Shown: piece by piece, positions 1 to 10,824 of the stretch
How positions within the stretch are numbered: the stretch's first letter is position 1
Layout: every line of letters begins with the position of its first letter
NCBI GenBank assembly: GCA_016647705.1
Contig: CM028338.1
Location: 37,582,676 to 37,646,675, forward strand
Direction: 5' to 3'
DNA length: 64,000 bases
From: Eucommia ulmoides
Taxonomy: Eukaryota > Streptophyta > Magnoliopsida > Garryales > Eucommiaceae
Notes under the pieces: model-generated
The model's database searches: none
What the model was told of the DNA's origin: nothing
The model's input: the letters and a program-made list of their open reading frames with translations, nothing else
Program-made: the position numbers and the translations under genes

Positions 1-362
1 TTCAAGAACTCGATTGAGAATTATTCTTAGTTATAAAATAATTTTTATGCTATGCTCCCTAGATCTGTAAAACAATTTAATGGGGGTAGACATGAATGAA
101 TTTTTCTCTGGGTTGTTTTATGGGTCTATTTAATTTACATCTCAAACCCAAGTCCGGTTTTAACTCATTTTTTTAATTAAAAAAAACAATAGTTAAAAAT
201 GGAATGGAAGCGAAAATTAGAGTTAATTTATATATATAATAAATGGTCGGGCCGACGTAATCCTAAAAAATAAATGGAAATGCCAAATCCGACCCTAAAA
301 ATTAGCAAATCTAAATCTTGGGATTCTAATTCTGCCCATTTTAGAAAATTAGTTATTCCTAG
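1..362. other. AT-rich stretch without a recognisable gene
   Basis: No supported gene. It lies just beyond the C-terminal end of a minus-strand copia RNase H remnant (363-562), so it is where the 3' LTR of that element would be expected. I see no LTR boundary or second LTR to confirm this. Confidence 0.4.
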
Positions 363-562
363 CTTGTATATTTCCTTTATCAAATTAATGGGTGAACAAA
401 CCATTAATTTGTTGCGAAAAGAATTAAATTTTATTGTCATATGAGATTTAGTAAAATCATTTGCAAGTTGATCATTAGTTGATATAAATGACCAAAAATA
501 ATTCCTTAGCGTGAACTTTCTCCCGAATGTAAGGACGATCAACCTTATTTTATTTTGTCTAA
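363..562 (-). pseudogene. Copia C (left copy): RNase H C-terminal remnant
   Basis: Read on the minus strand this is the end of a Ty1/copia polyprotein. It shows PYIREKVHAKEL, then after a frame change FISTNDQLANDFTK and FRNKLMVCSP, the usual C-terminal RNase H tail in which the element's own D-LA-FTK motif is followed by F-KLMV-P. Two in-frame stops precede the IREK motif. The reading continues from the remnant at 2265-2421, from which it is separated by the Harbinger element. With the pieces at 7233-7545, 7574-7933 and 13408-14056 it forms one minus-strand copia broken by later insertions. Confidence 0.75.
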
Positions 563-766
563 GGGCTTGTTTGATAACGACTTAATTTTTAAGTGCTGAA
601 AACTTAAGTGCTGAAAATTAAGTGCTTAAATTTTAAGTGCTGAAAAATTAAGGAGGTTGTTTGATAAAATTGTGCTGAAAATTTAAGTACTGAATTTTGT
701 TTGTTTGTTTGATAAGAACAAAATTTGAATGCTGAAAATTATTTAATTTACATAATTACACTTGAA

Positions 767-952
767 TCAAGATGATAAAAAATAGAGAATATTTTTTTTC
801 TCGGCAATCTTCTTTGCTATATTATCCCACGCTTCTTTCCTAAAAGTTCCACTAGATTTCTTGTTATGATTTGTCTCTTCAAGACATAAATTCAGAAAAA
901 GTTTATATTGATCTAAATCTTTCCAATTAGCTCTAGCATCATTAGTCGACAT
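767..952 (-). pseudogene. Harbinger Myb/SANT-like DNA-binding protein, N-terminal fragment
   Basis: A 61-residue minus-strand frame contains ANWKDLDQYKLFLNLCLEE and, further on, FRKEAWDNIAKKI. This is the trihelix/Myb-SANT-like fold that plant PIF/Harbinger elements encode beside their transposase; in that family it binds the element ends and helps import the transposase. Only the first half of the domain remains before a stop. The location between Harbinger-type ends with a TAA duplication supports the assignment. Related host Myb/SANT-like proteins exist, but the context favours the transposon origin. Confidence 0.7.
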
Positions 953-1030
953 ACCTACACCTGTTTGATTGAAAAATCAAAATACAAGTGTAAATTAAAA
1001 AAACAAAGTAGCTTATTCGCACACATTGAT

Positions 1031-1599
1031 CAGTTAGAACCAAGATCAGGATCGGATTATGTTTAGAACAAGAATATCAACTTCACCCATAATCATAAAC
1101 AAAAGAAGAATGAAGAAGACCAACTTCTCAAAACCAAGAACAAACTACACCAGCAGTTTATGTTTAGAACAAGAATATCAACGAATTTGATTCACATATA
1201 TAAACCAAAAACGAAAGCGATTCTAATCGGAAAATACAGAGAACAAGTTTGCTCATAGTTTGAGATACCAATCATATCTTGTGTGCCAACTTGTAGGCTT
1301 GGTTTGGGTTCACTCTACCTATAAGGGGTTGTGGGCTTAAGAAATGCAATCGTGGGGGCGACATTGCGTTCTTGTTGCTCAGTTAGAATCAAGATCAAGA
1401 TCTGATTATGTTTAGAATAAGAATATCAATTTCACCCATAATCATAAACAGAAGAAGAATGAAGAAGACCAACTTCCCAAAACCAAGCACAAACTACTCC
1501 AGCAGTTTATGTTTAGAACAAGAATATCAACCAATTTGATTCACATATATAAACCAAAAACGAAAGCGATTCTAATCGGCAAATACAGAGAACAAGTTT
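1031..1599 (+). repeat. 220-bp direct duplication inside the Harbinger element
   Basis: Two copies of a 220-bp sequence, 1031-1250 and 1380-1599, are separated by 129 bp. Each starts CAGTTAGAA and ends GAACAAGTTT. They differ at only about a dozen and a half positions by eye. Within each copy the phrase TGTTTAGAACAAGAATATCAA occurs twice in near-identical form. The duplication lies upstream (on the minus strand) of the Myb-like frame, in what would be its promoter or leader. Confidence 0.85.
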
Positions 1600-2264
1600 C
1601 ATCCTTTTCTTCTTTCGGTTCTTATTTTAATTCATGAAGGGTATTCTTGTTCTTGCAAGAACAAGAATCTCATATTTCAAGCGAAAATTTCAGATTTCAA
1701 AATAGAAAAACAGGCTAAACGATTTATGAAGAACAATTTCTGAGAAAGATTCATCAAAATACCTCAAAAATCAGCAAGTGAATCAGATTCAACGAGCTTA
1801 TTGGCTTCGGAGATGGAGAAATCGATATTGGAACTCGCCAAGTCCCCTCCCCCAAATCGCACAATTGACGGTTCAGAAAAATTTGCTCGGCGATTCACCG
1901 TCGCTTCTCTCTTTGTCGCCGCCTTTTCGCAACTCGTCGTCGCCGCTCATCTGCTCTCTCTTCTCTGGTCTCTCTTTGATCGTCTAGACAATTGAAGACA
2001 GACACTGAACCCTAGTAGGATGAAAGGGTAGAATGGTCAAACAATGTTTTTTTTTTTAAATTGTAAACGGCTGAGCGCCTTCTGCAAAACAAAATAAGCT
2101 AGGTGCAGTTTGCTGAATTTTTAGTTTAATTCTTCACTTAATTTTTTTTTAAGTAACTTAATTAATTAAGTAATTTAATTACATTTATTAAACACACTTA
2201 ATTAATTAAGTATTTTATTTACTCAGTTTTAAGTGCTTATTTTTTTTAATCAAACATGGCCTAA

Positions 2265-2421
2265 GAGTGAAACATTACATTGGATGAGAGAGAAATGGGT
2301 AAGAGATTATCACAAAAAATAATTAGAATTCGAGGGAGGCTTTGATAAAGATTATGAAGAAGCAGTACTCCTTAGCCAGCGCTTGAAGTTTGAAGATATT
2401 TATACTTCTTTTCACATTCGG
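2265..2421 (-). pseudogene. Copia C (left copy): RNase H middle fragment
   Basis: On the minus strand the stretch reads LQALAKE, then LPRILIIFCDNLLPISLSSN and MFHS. This matches the copia RNase H segment around the conserved W/F-CDN motif and the FH-RTKH motif. The reading then stops at the Harbinger insertion (TAA site) and resumes at 562. On its other side it is cut by Copia A. It is therefore a link in the same minus-strand element as 363-562 and 7233-7545. Confidence 0.7.
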
Positions 2422-2579
2422 TGTTAATATAATATATGAGTTTAGCCCATTAAGTCAAAATCTTACTCTTAGTTTTCTATAAATATCCCTATTATAAATC
2501 TCTGTAATGTACTGTTTTCCTGAATATCAATATCTCATTCCATATTCTCCTAACATTCTGTCTTTCAATTATCTTAACA
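2422..2579 (+). repeat. Copia A 5' LTR
   Basis: 158 bp with TGTTAA/TTAACA inverted ends. It contains CTATAAATATC as a likely TATA box near 2478. It matches 7063-7232 along its length, with a 12-bp length difference. Confidence 0.9.
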
Positions 2580-2593
2580 TGGTATCAAGAGCC
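2580..2593 (+). other. Copia A primer binding site
   Basis: TGGTATCAAGAGCC directly abuts the 5' LTR. It matches the 3' end of plant initiator-Met tRNA, with one extra A relative to the usual TGGTATCAGAGC. Confidence 0.85.
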
Positions 2594-3640
2594 CATTTTT
2601 CTTGGTCCTGTTCCTCATATTTTTTTTTTGCGCAACCCTAATCTATTAAAGTCTTCCATCGCGCTGCCTTTTCCCCCCGCCACTGTTTTTGAGTTTTACC
2701 ACAGCAATCGGTGCTCAAAACTCATCAACAACCATATCATTCGAACCGTCTTGATGAGACGATTCCAAAGCCTAAAAAACCAAGCTGATTGGATCTTCCA
2801 CGCGCCCTCACGCGCTCTTGATCAGTCCATTACTGTCGCCACCTTCATTGATTGCTACAGGACTCTTTGACGGTCCGATATCAACACCCATCATATCACC
2901 ACCTTCGTATTGAAAAGATGATTCCAACACCCTCAAAACCACCACCGATGGACATCTTACGCACTCTCACGCGTACCAACTCTCTAATGGCTCCAAGTTT
3001 CTTTTTCACGCGCAGATCAAACCCTAGACCAGACTCCACGTCAGTTGCTCCACGTAAGCTGATATGTCATCTTCCATACAACCAGTCATTGCCACATCAG
3101 CATTGACCAGTGCCATGTCAGCATTGACCTCGTGCCACATCATCGATACGTTATCGTCGACTAGCTGCCATATCATCACCACGTCATCATCGATTATCTG
3201 CCACGTGAGCACCAGGTCAACATTGACTGTCTGCCATATCAAGTTTAACTTCCACCTCAGCCGCCACATCAGCCCTAGTCAACCTTGTTGTTGATCGGTT
3301 CATTATTGGACCTTTGGGTAGTCGGTTCACCTGTTTTTGGACCGATTCTTGAGGATATAATACCGATTCCTAGCTAGTTTTGGCATTCCAGATCCATATG
3401 TAGCCTCCGTTTAATCAAATTCGAATCATACAATATAGTTCTCTTTATATTGTTGATTTGGTTCATTGCGAAAATTTGATTGGTTCAAAGGTTCATCAAT
3501 CGGTTTTTCATAATTATAGACCAGTTCCTAGACAATTTTAGTGTTCTAAATTCATTCGTGATCTCGGTTTTTCTAGATTCATATCATACAATGTACTTTG
3601 TTGTATATTGATGATCCGATTCAATAACGATGCTTGTTGG
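2594..3640 (+). repeat. Copia A non-coding leader with internal repeats
   Basis: About 1 kb between PBS and the first protein homology holds no gag. From about 3060 to 3290 it contains degenerate tandem units built on GCCACATCAGCATTGACC. Two further related segments, about 3345-3470 and 3520-3635, each carry ACCGATTCCTAG/ACCAGTTCCTAG-like openings followed by ATCATACAAT and TATATTG. Short frames here are by-products of the repeats. Confidence 0.6.
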
Positions 3641-4110
3641 TTGCACTTCTTCGATCATTCTCAATGCCAAAGAGGGTTCAGATCCTACTTCCACCACTGT
3701 TACCATCTCTATTGCAGATATGGATTTACTATTTCACCAAATTTTCTCCAAGAATGGTACAAAATATTCCCCTCCTCTTTCACTTACTATTTTTGATACG
3801 TCTTACCTTAAATCTCTTATCTGTTGGGCAACTCTGTGAATTGGGATTTAAACTTATATTTTCTAACAGTGGTTGATGTGTGCAGAATCCTCAAACAAGA
3901 GAAACCCTTGGGACTGGTCATAAAGTTGGACATTTATTTGAACTCAACAGTTTGCACCTTCCACCTCAAACCCCACCACCACCATCCCCCAAGTCTCTTC
4001 ATTAACTTGTGCAACCTCACCACCACAACCACTATCTTTCTCCTCCTCCTCATCATCCTTATCTCTACCACCGCCATTACCACTATCTCTATCCTATATT
4101 AGGCATTCCC
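3640..4110 (+). pseudogene. Copia A: post-protease / GAG-pre-integrase remnant
   Basis: Around 3800-3980 the plus strand encodes LNLLSVGQLCELGFKLIFSN, followed after a stop by QTRETLGTGHKVGHLFEL. This is the segment between protease and integrase in copia polyproteins. A proline/histidine-rich low-complexity tail follows to about 4100. The upstream protease active-site motif (D-S/T-G) is not found, so gag and most of the protease appear deleted. Frames change several times. Confidence 0.65.
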
Positions 4111-4249
4111 AATTAGGTCACACTTCATCCAACCGACTCAAATCGCTTTATCTCTAACGGTCAATTAGGTTCAACTTAGCATGAGTCCTTCAACTATATC
4201 CATTACCAACTTGCAAAACAACCAGCCCTACCTTTCAATGAGAGTTAGT

Positions 4250-5110
4250 CTATTTCTCTTGCACCCTTTGATCTAATTCATTCTGATTTTTGGGGGGCCT
4301 TCTTCTTATGCCACAATGGGTGCTTCTTGTTATTTTGTTATTTATTTGGATGATTGCTCTCGATATACATGGTTATTTCTTATGAAAAATTGATCCGAAC
4401 TATTCCAAATATATTCTGAGTTTTCTTCTATTGGTTCAAATCTAGTTTTCAAGAAATAACAAATATTTTTTTTTTTCACTCAGATAATGCAATAGAATAC
4501 AAGGATCGTGTTTTTTTCAACTTGCTTTGCAAAAATAGCACACTCATTCACTGCTCATGTCCCTGTACATCCCAACAAAATGGCGGAGTCAAACGCAAAC
4601 ATAGACACATTCTTGACACGGTTTGTACTCTCCTTATTTCTTCCTTTTACCTTGAGCATTTTTTGGGGGTGAGGCTTCCCTAACCGCAGTATAAACCATA
4701 AACCGTGTTTCCTCCACAACAATTCAGCATCAGTCTCTATTTGAGCGTCTAATTACTCTGACACATACTTGACACGATTTGTGGTCTCTTTATTTCTTCC
4801 TCTTGCCCTGAGTGTTTTTTGGGGTGAGGCTTCCCTAACTGCAGTATAAACCGTAAACCGTGTTCCCTCTACAACAATTCAGTATCAGTCTCTATTTGAG
4901 CATCTTTTTGGTAAACCTCCTGATTACTCTGAACTTAAAGTCTTTGGTTGCGCTCATTTTGTTATTTTCAAACCACATGAACACAACAAGCTGAACCCAA
5001 GGGCCTACCTATGTTGCTTTCTAGGATATAACATTGAACATAAAGGGTATCGGTGTTGGGATCCCATCTTTAAAACTTTTGTGTCTCTCGTCTCGTCATT
5101 TTTTGGAAAC
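4250..5110 (+). pseudogene. Copia A: integrase remnant
   Basis: Integrase core pieces are readable in shifting frames: PFDLIHSDFWG near 4258, YLDDCSRYTWLFLMKN near 4345, TSQQNGGVKRKHRHILDTV near 4567, then DYSELKVFGCAHFVIFK near 4923 and CCFLGYNIEHKGYRCWDP near 5010. These follow the order of copia integrases (catalytic core, Q-QNG motif, C-terminal GY-KGYR-WDP). Stops and a 156-bp internal duplication (4605-4932) make it non-functional. Confidence 0.85.
4605..4932 (+). repeat. 156-bp tandem duplication inside Copia A integrase
   Basis: Positions 4605-4760 and 4761-4932 are near copies, each opening ACACAT-CTTGACACG and running through GGTGAGGCTTCCCTAAC and TCAGTCTCTATTTGAGC. The second copy keeps about 17 bp (TTTTGGTAAACCTCCTG) that the first lost before ATTACTCTGA. 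Confidence 0.85.
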
Positions 5111-5115
5111 ATCAC

Positions 5116-5562
5116 ATGTTTTATTCCTTACGATCCTTTGATATATCAACCCTTACTAACTCTAGATTTTTTACTGATTCATCTCTTGAGTTATTTCTTG
5201 ATGATATAGTTTTAGGTACTGTTGAGCCCACTCCAGTACCACCAGCTGAGCCCAATCTTGCACATTTCGTTGAGTCCACTCCAGTATCATCAGCTGAACC
5301 CACTTCAAAATCACCAACTGAACCCACTCCAGAACCACTAGCGGATCTTATCCCTCCAACTCTATCGACCATGCTTGAGATTTCTCCTATGGCTGATGAT
5401 TCTGTACCGACTGCCTCTGAGACCCACCTATCAAATCACCGTCGCTACTCTGACAAGGTAACTCATCCTCCCCCTTATCTCACTGATTGTCATTATTTTT
5501 CTACTATACTTAATCTGCATGAGTCTCAATCCTATAAGGAGGTTAGTACTAATTATCTTTAG
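5116..5562 (+). pseudogene. Copia A: proline/threonine-rich linker between integrase and RT
   Basis: An open 148-codon stretch contains repeated PTP-PAEP-like units (VEPTPVPPAEPN, VESTPVSSAEP, PTSKSPTEPTPEP), then SNHRRYSDKVTHPPPYLTD and YKEVSTN. Such low-complexity linkers lie between integrase and reverse transcriptase in copia polyproteins, and the HPPPYLTD/YKEV end leads into the RT. The repeats are imperfect 24-36-bp units in the DNA (5220-5345). Confidence 0.7.
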
Positions 5563-6400
5563 TAGAAAGCAAGGGACGAAGAACTTCAGGCCCTACCCAA
5601 AATTCACACCTGAGATATTGTTGATCCTTCTCCTGGAAAAACTCCTATTAGGTGCAAATGGGTGTTTAAGATCAAAACAATTTTTGATGGTTCTGTTGAA
5701 CGATATGAAGCCCGACTTGTTGCCAAGGGATTTGCTTTGAAATATGGCATTAACTACGAAGATAATTTTCCTCCAGTGGTGAGGCTCACACATGTCCGTA
5801 CTCTCCTGGCCATAGTCGCCATTTGAAAATGGACTCTCTTTTAGATGGATGCCAAAAATGCATTTCTTGATAGTGGTCTTCTTGAGGAACTTTATATGTA
5901 TACCCTTCTTAGCCTAGTTGCCCCTTAACATAAAGTTTGTCGCATTCGTCATGCCTTATATGGTTTGAAACAAACTCCAGGTGCCTTGTTTGTAAAATTT
6001 AGCACTATCATTAATCAGTTTGGGTTTACATACAGTGCTTATGATTCGGCCCTGTTTCTTCGCCACATTAACAAAGGAATTATCCTTATTTTATTGTACA
6101 TAGATGGCATGATTATTACTGGAGATGATTTACACGGTATATCTGAACTCAAAAAAAATTTCAGTGAACAATTTGAGATGAAAGATCTTGGCGTGCTTAC
6201 CTATTTTCTTGGCCTCAAAGTCTCATCCGGTTCAGATGGATATTTTCGCTCTCAGGCCAAATATGCCTCATATCTTCTTTCCAAGGCTGACATCACTGAC
6301 TCCACCACTGCCACTACTCCTCTTGAGCCGAATATCATACTTACTTTACTAGATGATTCACCTCTTCAGGATGCCACTCTATATCACTAATTGGTTGGAA
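5563..6400 (+). pseudogene. Copia A: reverse transcriptase remnant, catalytic motif altered
   Basis: RT motifs appear in order: KWVFKIK (about 5657), YEARLVAKGFALKYGINYED (about 5704), MDAKNAFLDSGLLEELYM, then the 5965-6390 frame with LYGLKQTPGALF, YDSALFLRH, LLYIDGMIITGDD, FEMKDLGVLTYFLGLKV and QAKYASYLL. The catalytic Y-V-D-D box is Y-I-D-G here, so the second catalytic aspartate is gone. In-frame stops occur after LLAIVAI and near MDAKNAF. Confidence 0.88.
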
Positions 6401-7050
6401 GTTTAGTATACCTCACTGCCATTTTCCCAGATATCGCCTATGCCGTCCATGAAGTCAGTCAATTCTTGTCTACTTTTTGGACCATTTATTACTCGTCTAT
6501 TCTTCGCATTCATTGGTATTTCAAGGATACCTTATTTCACAGACTTTATTTCTCAGCCCAATGTGCTCCTACTTTATATGCTTATTCTGATGCCGATTGG
6601 GCTAGAGATCTCACTGACTGACGCTCAACCACTAGTTATTGTTTCTTCTTGTGTAACTCCTTCATTTTTTGGCACAAAAAGAAATAAACTGTGGTTGCTC
6701 GTTCAGTACTGAAGTTGAATATCGTGCCATCGCTGATGCAATACAAAACCTTCTTTGACTTCGGTGGCTCCTCGCTGACATGAGAATATTTTCTCCTACT
6801 GCTAATGTTTTACATTGTGACAATATGAGTGTTATTCAGATTACCCACAATGATGTCTTCCATGAGCGTACAAAACATATTGAGACTGATTGTCACTTTA
6901 TCCGTCATCACATTCTCCAGAATACTAATCGTCTACAATTCGTTAATACAGCTGATCAGATATCATATATTTTGACTAAGGCTCATCTACCCGGACGTTT
7001 TCACTCTCTGATTTCCAAACTCAAGTTTACGTCTCATTTACCGCCTTGAG
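6401..7050 (+). pseudogene. Copia A: RNase H remnant
   Basis: Pieces in changing frames: [89 protein letters not shown] and [17 protein letters not shown]. These are the copia RNase H signatures (SDADWA, TE-EYRA, CDN, TKHIE, FTK-like tail) in the correct order. The frame ends at 7049, just before the polypurine tract. Confidence 0.85.
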
Positions 7051-7052
7051 TT

Positions 7053-7062
7053 TGAGGGGGGA
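7053..7062 (+). other. Copia A polypurine tract
   Basis: TGAGGGGGGA immediately precedes the 3' LTR. It is the plus-strand priming site expected at this position. Confidence 0.75.
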
Positions 7063-7232
7063 TGTTAATATAATATATGGGCTTGTCCCATTAGGTAAAA
7101 AACCTAATCCTAGAGTTTCCTTAGTCTCCTATAAATATCCCTATTGTAAATCTCTATAATTTATTATTTTCCTGAATATTAATATATCACTCTATATTTC
7201 TCCCAACATTCCGTCTTCCAATTATCTTAACA
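7063..7232 (+). repeat. Copia A 3' LTR
   Basis: 170 bp, TGTTAATATAATATATGGGC to CCAATTATCTTAACA, with CTATAAATATC conserved. It matches 2422-2579, with enough substitutions to show an old insertion. Confidence 0.9.
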
Positions 7233-7545
7233 TCTGGAAATATGAAATTTAGATTTGTGTGACAAAACAAATTAACCACAATCTCCCTACAGTAGTTCGT
7301 TTTGGACCAGATCTAGAATTGTTCTCAACAATTTGTGTAGCCATAAATCTTTTTTTTATTCATTAAGATCACTGAGTTGACTTGCAGTAAAGAAAATTAC
7401 CCTATACTCTTTCTCAGGAGATAACTTAGTAATTGTAGATAGTTTATTTGCATACCATTAGATTTGATTTGATCCAAAGAACACACAACACCCTATAGTG
7501 GATCTTGTGTCTATAAGTATTAGGTTTCGTTACATAAGAACAAAC
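7233..7545 (-). pseudogene. Copia C (left copy): RNase H N-terminal fragment
   Basis: Minus-strand reading from about 7535 downward gives DTRSTIGCCVFFGSNQI, then YANKLSTITKLSPEKEYRVI and TASQLSDLN. Compare the copia RNase H motifs D-RST-G-CVF-G-N-ISW and STEAEYRA. Several conserved residues are replaced and stops are present. It is cut on its downstream side by Copia A; the continuation is at 2265-2421. The RT that should lie between this piece and the integrase end at 7574-7933 is missing. Confidence 0.65.
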
Positions 7546-7573
7546 TCCATGAAGAGAAAACAAGTACTTAGGT

Positions 7574-7933
7574 TTAGAAATTCCAGTCTCCCCTTGTAAT
7601 CATAGGATCTATTGAGGGAACAATAGGTGCAAGATGATTTACGGTAAGTAGTGGGAGAACGATGGGTACAGGATAATATTGTCCAATGGGACAAGTGAAA
7701 TGAGTTGAGTAGGGAAAATAAGATTCATCAAATGTGACATGATTGGATATGAGCACTCTATTGGATTTAGGATCAAAGTACTTGTAGCCTTTTAAAACAA
7801 TACTGTACCCCAAAACAACATACCAAGGTGATCCAGGGGACATACCTAATGTTCTAAAGAATTGAATAATTTGGTAGAGTTTTGAATAAAAGTTCATAGG
7901 GAGGAGCATTAACCCAATATTTAAAGGAAACAA
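7574..7933 (-). pseudogene. Copia C (left copy): integrase C-terminal fragment
   Basis: A 119-residue minus-strand frame contains FYSKLYQIIQFFRTLG, then VVLGYSIVLKGYKYFDPKSN and VLISNHVTFDESYFPYS. The string GYS-KGYK-FDP followed by HV-FDE-FP is the signature of the copia integrase C-terminus before the linker. The frame is open but lacks the upstream core and downstream RT. The integrase core of the same element lies at 13408-13680, across a block of inserted LTR material. Confidence 0.82.
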
Positions 7934-8054
7934 TTATTAAAAATATTAGATTTACACAACGAAATATAAAAAATTTAAATTATTTTAATATCTATAATTT
8001 CATAAGCATGGATCCATCTATATTAACATAAAAAAGATAAATATTTAAAAACTC

Positions 8055-9778
8055 TGTTGGCCCAAAGATCTACCCAAGAGGGAGGGGCGTGAATTGAGTA
8101 GTTACAAAAAATTTAAACACAAAATTTCAGTTTCCCTAAATTGATTATTACCTTATTTAGTAGCGGAAATGTGTTTATCTAAATACACACCCAAACACTC
8201 AGAAAATAGATGTTGCAGTACACAGATTTATTCTGGTTCGGTAAGGTAGTCTTACCTACGTCCAGTCCCCCGAGCTCTACAGAGATTCGCAATCCACCAA
8301 ACCCCGATTCCTTTCTTAGGTAGGAACCAAACCCTTACAATCTCGATTCTTTTCACAGGATCAGAATCAACCTTTACAACCTTGATTCTTTTCACTAAGA
8401 ATCAACTTACCACTATTACACTAATCTTTTTTCGCAAGCTTAGGAAGAACATTTACAAATACACTAATTCAATTACAGGAAGAAATAAAACCTAATATTT
8501 TCGAAGGATAAAGACTGACTTAATTTTTTTGCATGCCAAAGATCAAACCCTAATATTTTTCTCAAGCTAAAGATTGAAACCTAACTACCCTGATTAGACA
8601 CCAACCTAAACGTGTCTAATCTGCTCAAACTCGCTAATACAAAAAATCAACAAGTTTCTTCCCACAAGGAAATTTTACCACCTCAATACAACTATACTCA
8701 ATCAATGTTATAAGTATTACTACATGATAGATTCAATGTGAGACACAAATATGATTTAAAATAATTCATACACCTATAGCAAATAATCATATTTCTCAAA
8801 TAAAAATCGTTTTAAAAATATTTTCACCGAATTAAGTTCAAAAACGATTTTTCTCAAATATCTTATCCAAGCAATTAATCAATAATAATATTAGAACGTA
8901 ATAACAATAAACATAGAACTAGCCCTATAACGGCTAGTTTTCAAATGTGATGTCAATAAATGACATCCCAAACTCCCATATATTATATATATTCAAAATA
9001 AATATATTTCATTAGAAAATACTCTTGAAAAAACTCATTTTGGTCCTTAAAACTTTTTCAAATCATAATCCATAAAAATAAAAAGTATTTAATCACTTTA
9101 ACTAAAAGAATAACTAAATAAATGGACCAATTAATTAGAAATCTTTTAATATGTGATATATATCTGAATTACACTTAAATCCCTCAAAACACTCTCTTGA
9201 AATAATAAAATACGAGATGATTTGACCAAAAAATGAATCAGACAAATATTTAACTGTTGCCGTCAGTTGATTGACCTCTTACACTGACCCAACTTGTCGG
9301 TTGACCGATCGGACCAATAGGTCGCCCATTCCACTTTCTAAACACACCATTTTAGTTACTAGACCGACCCCTTTCGCCGGTTGACTGAATTGGCTCAAGA
9401 AACCACCGTTTTAAGTATAAAAACCATTTTTTTCAATTAGGCCCTTAACCAAAAACATTTCAAAGACTTAACACATCATAAAACACACATTAGGACACTA
9501 AAATTATCACTACACACATAAGATCAATTCATTTTAAAGTGTCGTACAAGATCTTAATTCGGGTTGCATTAAGAGTATAAAAGTAAAGAGTTGTTTGTCT
9601 TCAATGTCTTCAATACTTTTTAAATATTCATTATCTCCATTGTGCACCCACTATTTATTTTTCAATGATTCTCCTTCTTAATCAATTACATGGAATTTTA
9701 AATCTAAAATCACTCAGTAAAAATATTAGTTCTACAAAACATCATATCTAATTATTTATCAAAATATTAGGTTCAACA
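8055..9778 (-). mobile_element. Solo LTR of a long-LTR copia (SIRE-type), minus orientation
   Basis: On the minus strand it begins TGTTGAACCTAATATTTTGA and ends CTTGGGTAGATCTTTGGGCC followed by AACA. This is the architecture of the LTRs at 50670-52996 and 54487-56599, including ATTCAC-CCC-CTTGGGTA near the end, the GTCAATC/GGTCAACCGAC-rich stretch (9250-9400) and the AAAAGAATC-GAGATTGTAA repeats. Flanks AACTC (8050-8054) and AAATC (9779-9783) differ at one base, consistent with a 5-bp duplication. No internal domain adjoins either end. 1724 bp. Confidence 0.72.
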
Positions 9779-10824
9779 AAATCAAATACTATAAAAGATC
9801 CTTATACCTTTTTGTGCGCTTCAGCCTTTTAGCTGGTAGTCCTTGAGGAGTGATTTGAGAAGACACTTCCAAGAGCAACACAAACTAATCTTGAAGCGAA
9901 GACTGATTCAATTATCTTTAAAAGCGACACAAGTATCTCACCTCTAATAGTATCTATTTGAGGAACTCCGAATAGATGGTGTCTATAGAATATCTAAGAA
10001 TCAAATTGTAATCATATAAATCTAGGATAAATTATATGTAGTAGTAAGAAACAAGGCCGTAGAATAATGAAAAAAGAGAGAGATGGCTGGAACTACTGAT
10101 TGGGGGTGGCCACTATATGGTCTTACCCATTTGTAAACTATCCAGGGTTAAAACCTTGGACTCCCTTAATTCCAATATTGCACTCTGTCCCCTAAACTTC
10201 CAAACCATTTAGAATTATAATCCATTCATTTTAAAGGATTATCCATACTTTCATTCCCTATTTGTGTGTATCCATTAGCTTCATATCAAAAGCTTTACTG
10301 TAGAACCTTTCGAGTTATAATTGCACACAATAAGATATTTATATCTTGTGTTCTCGAAAGAATCAATTGGGTATGGATTAAGTCAAAATTTAGTTCAATC
10401 ATATGTATATCAATTGATTTATAATTCCTGGTGACACCAATTAGAATCTTATCTCAATTATCACACTGACTTGCTTAGAGTCTTTATTGAATTATACAAA
10501 ATCTAATCACATAGGGCACATTTGTCTTTGTTGAGAGTGGTAGATTATGTTTTACATACTCGAATAATGTTTTACTATACCCAATTAATAGTTTTGAATT
10601 TTGTGTAAACAACACAACACTTAGAATTATCAAAATATAGGGACGCATATATGTGATACTCAGTACCTTAAGTCTTAAGTCTGAAGATCAAAAGCACCAT
10701 TAAAACTTCAATATTCTATTTTGACATTGAGCAAAGCTATCATGTGGAATATCTAGAATGATCACATTCAAGGCCCTTACTACTCTAGTAAGTCCCCTAG
10801 TGATTGTTCTAGTGTCTTACAATA
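9779..10824. other. Unassigned AT-rich, probably LTR-derived sequence
   Basis: No coding homology was found. The right part (about 10640-10820, continuing past 10825) resembles 12930-13400 in sequence order (CAATATTCTATTTT, then GATATTC-like and GTCTCACAATAAT-like phrases). This suggests both are copies of one LTR family lying on the minus strand. I could not define the ends. Confidence 0.35.

Larger units (their letters stand above)
563..2261 (-). mobile_element. PIF/Harbinger-type DNA transposon, non-autonomous
   Basis: The ends are imperfect terminal inverted repeats: GGGCTTGTTTGAT on the left and, on the opposite strand, GGCCATGTTTGAT on the right. They are flanked by a 3-bp TAA duplication (560-562 and 2262-2264), the target-site signature of PIF/Harbinger. 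Subterminal copies of AAGTGCTGAA and its complement lie at both ends. Inside is only the start of the Myb/SANT-like companion protein on the minus strand. No DDE transposase is visible, and 1.7 kb is too short to hold both proteins. The element is inserted in the RNase H region of Copia C, whose reading frame resumes on both sides. It would need proteins supplied in trans. Confidence 0.82.
2422..7232 (+). mobile_element. Copia A: degraded Ty1/copia retrotransposon with both LTRs
   Basis: The element runs from a 158-bp 5' LTR to a 170-bp 3' LTR, both starting TGTTAATATAATATATG and ending ATCTTAACA. A PBS complementary to initiator-Met tRNA follows the first LTR and a purine tract precedes the second. 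Domain order is integrase, RT, RNase H, as in copia, all on the plus strand and full of stops and frameshifts. A gag and an aspartic protease active site are not visible; the 5' internal 1 kb is non-coding leader. The flanks TTCGG and TCTGG are at best a mutated 5-bp duplication. It is inserted in the minus-strand Copia C RNase H. Confidence 0.9.

Noticed and set aside
1778-1995. Two overlapping plus-strand frames inside the Harbinger element
   Set aside because: No recognisable domain; the position fits leader or promoter sequence of the minus-strand Myb-like gene.
3024-3294. Open frames on both strands rich in M-W-L-D or S-T-I repeats
   Set aside because: By-products of the degenerate GCCACATCAGCATTGACC repeats in the Copia A leader.
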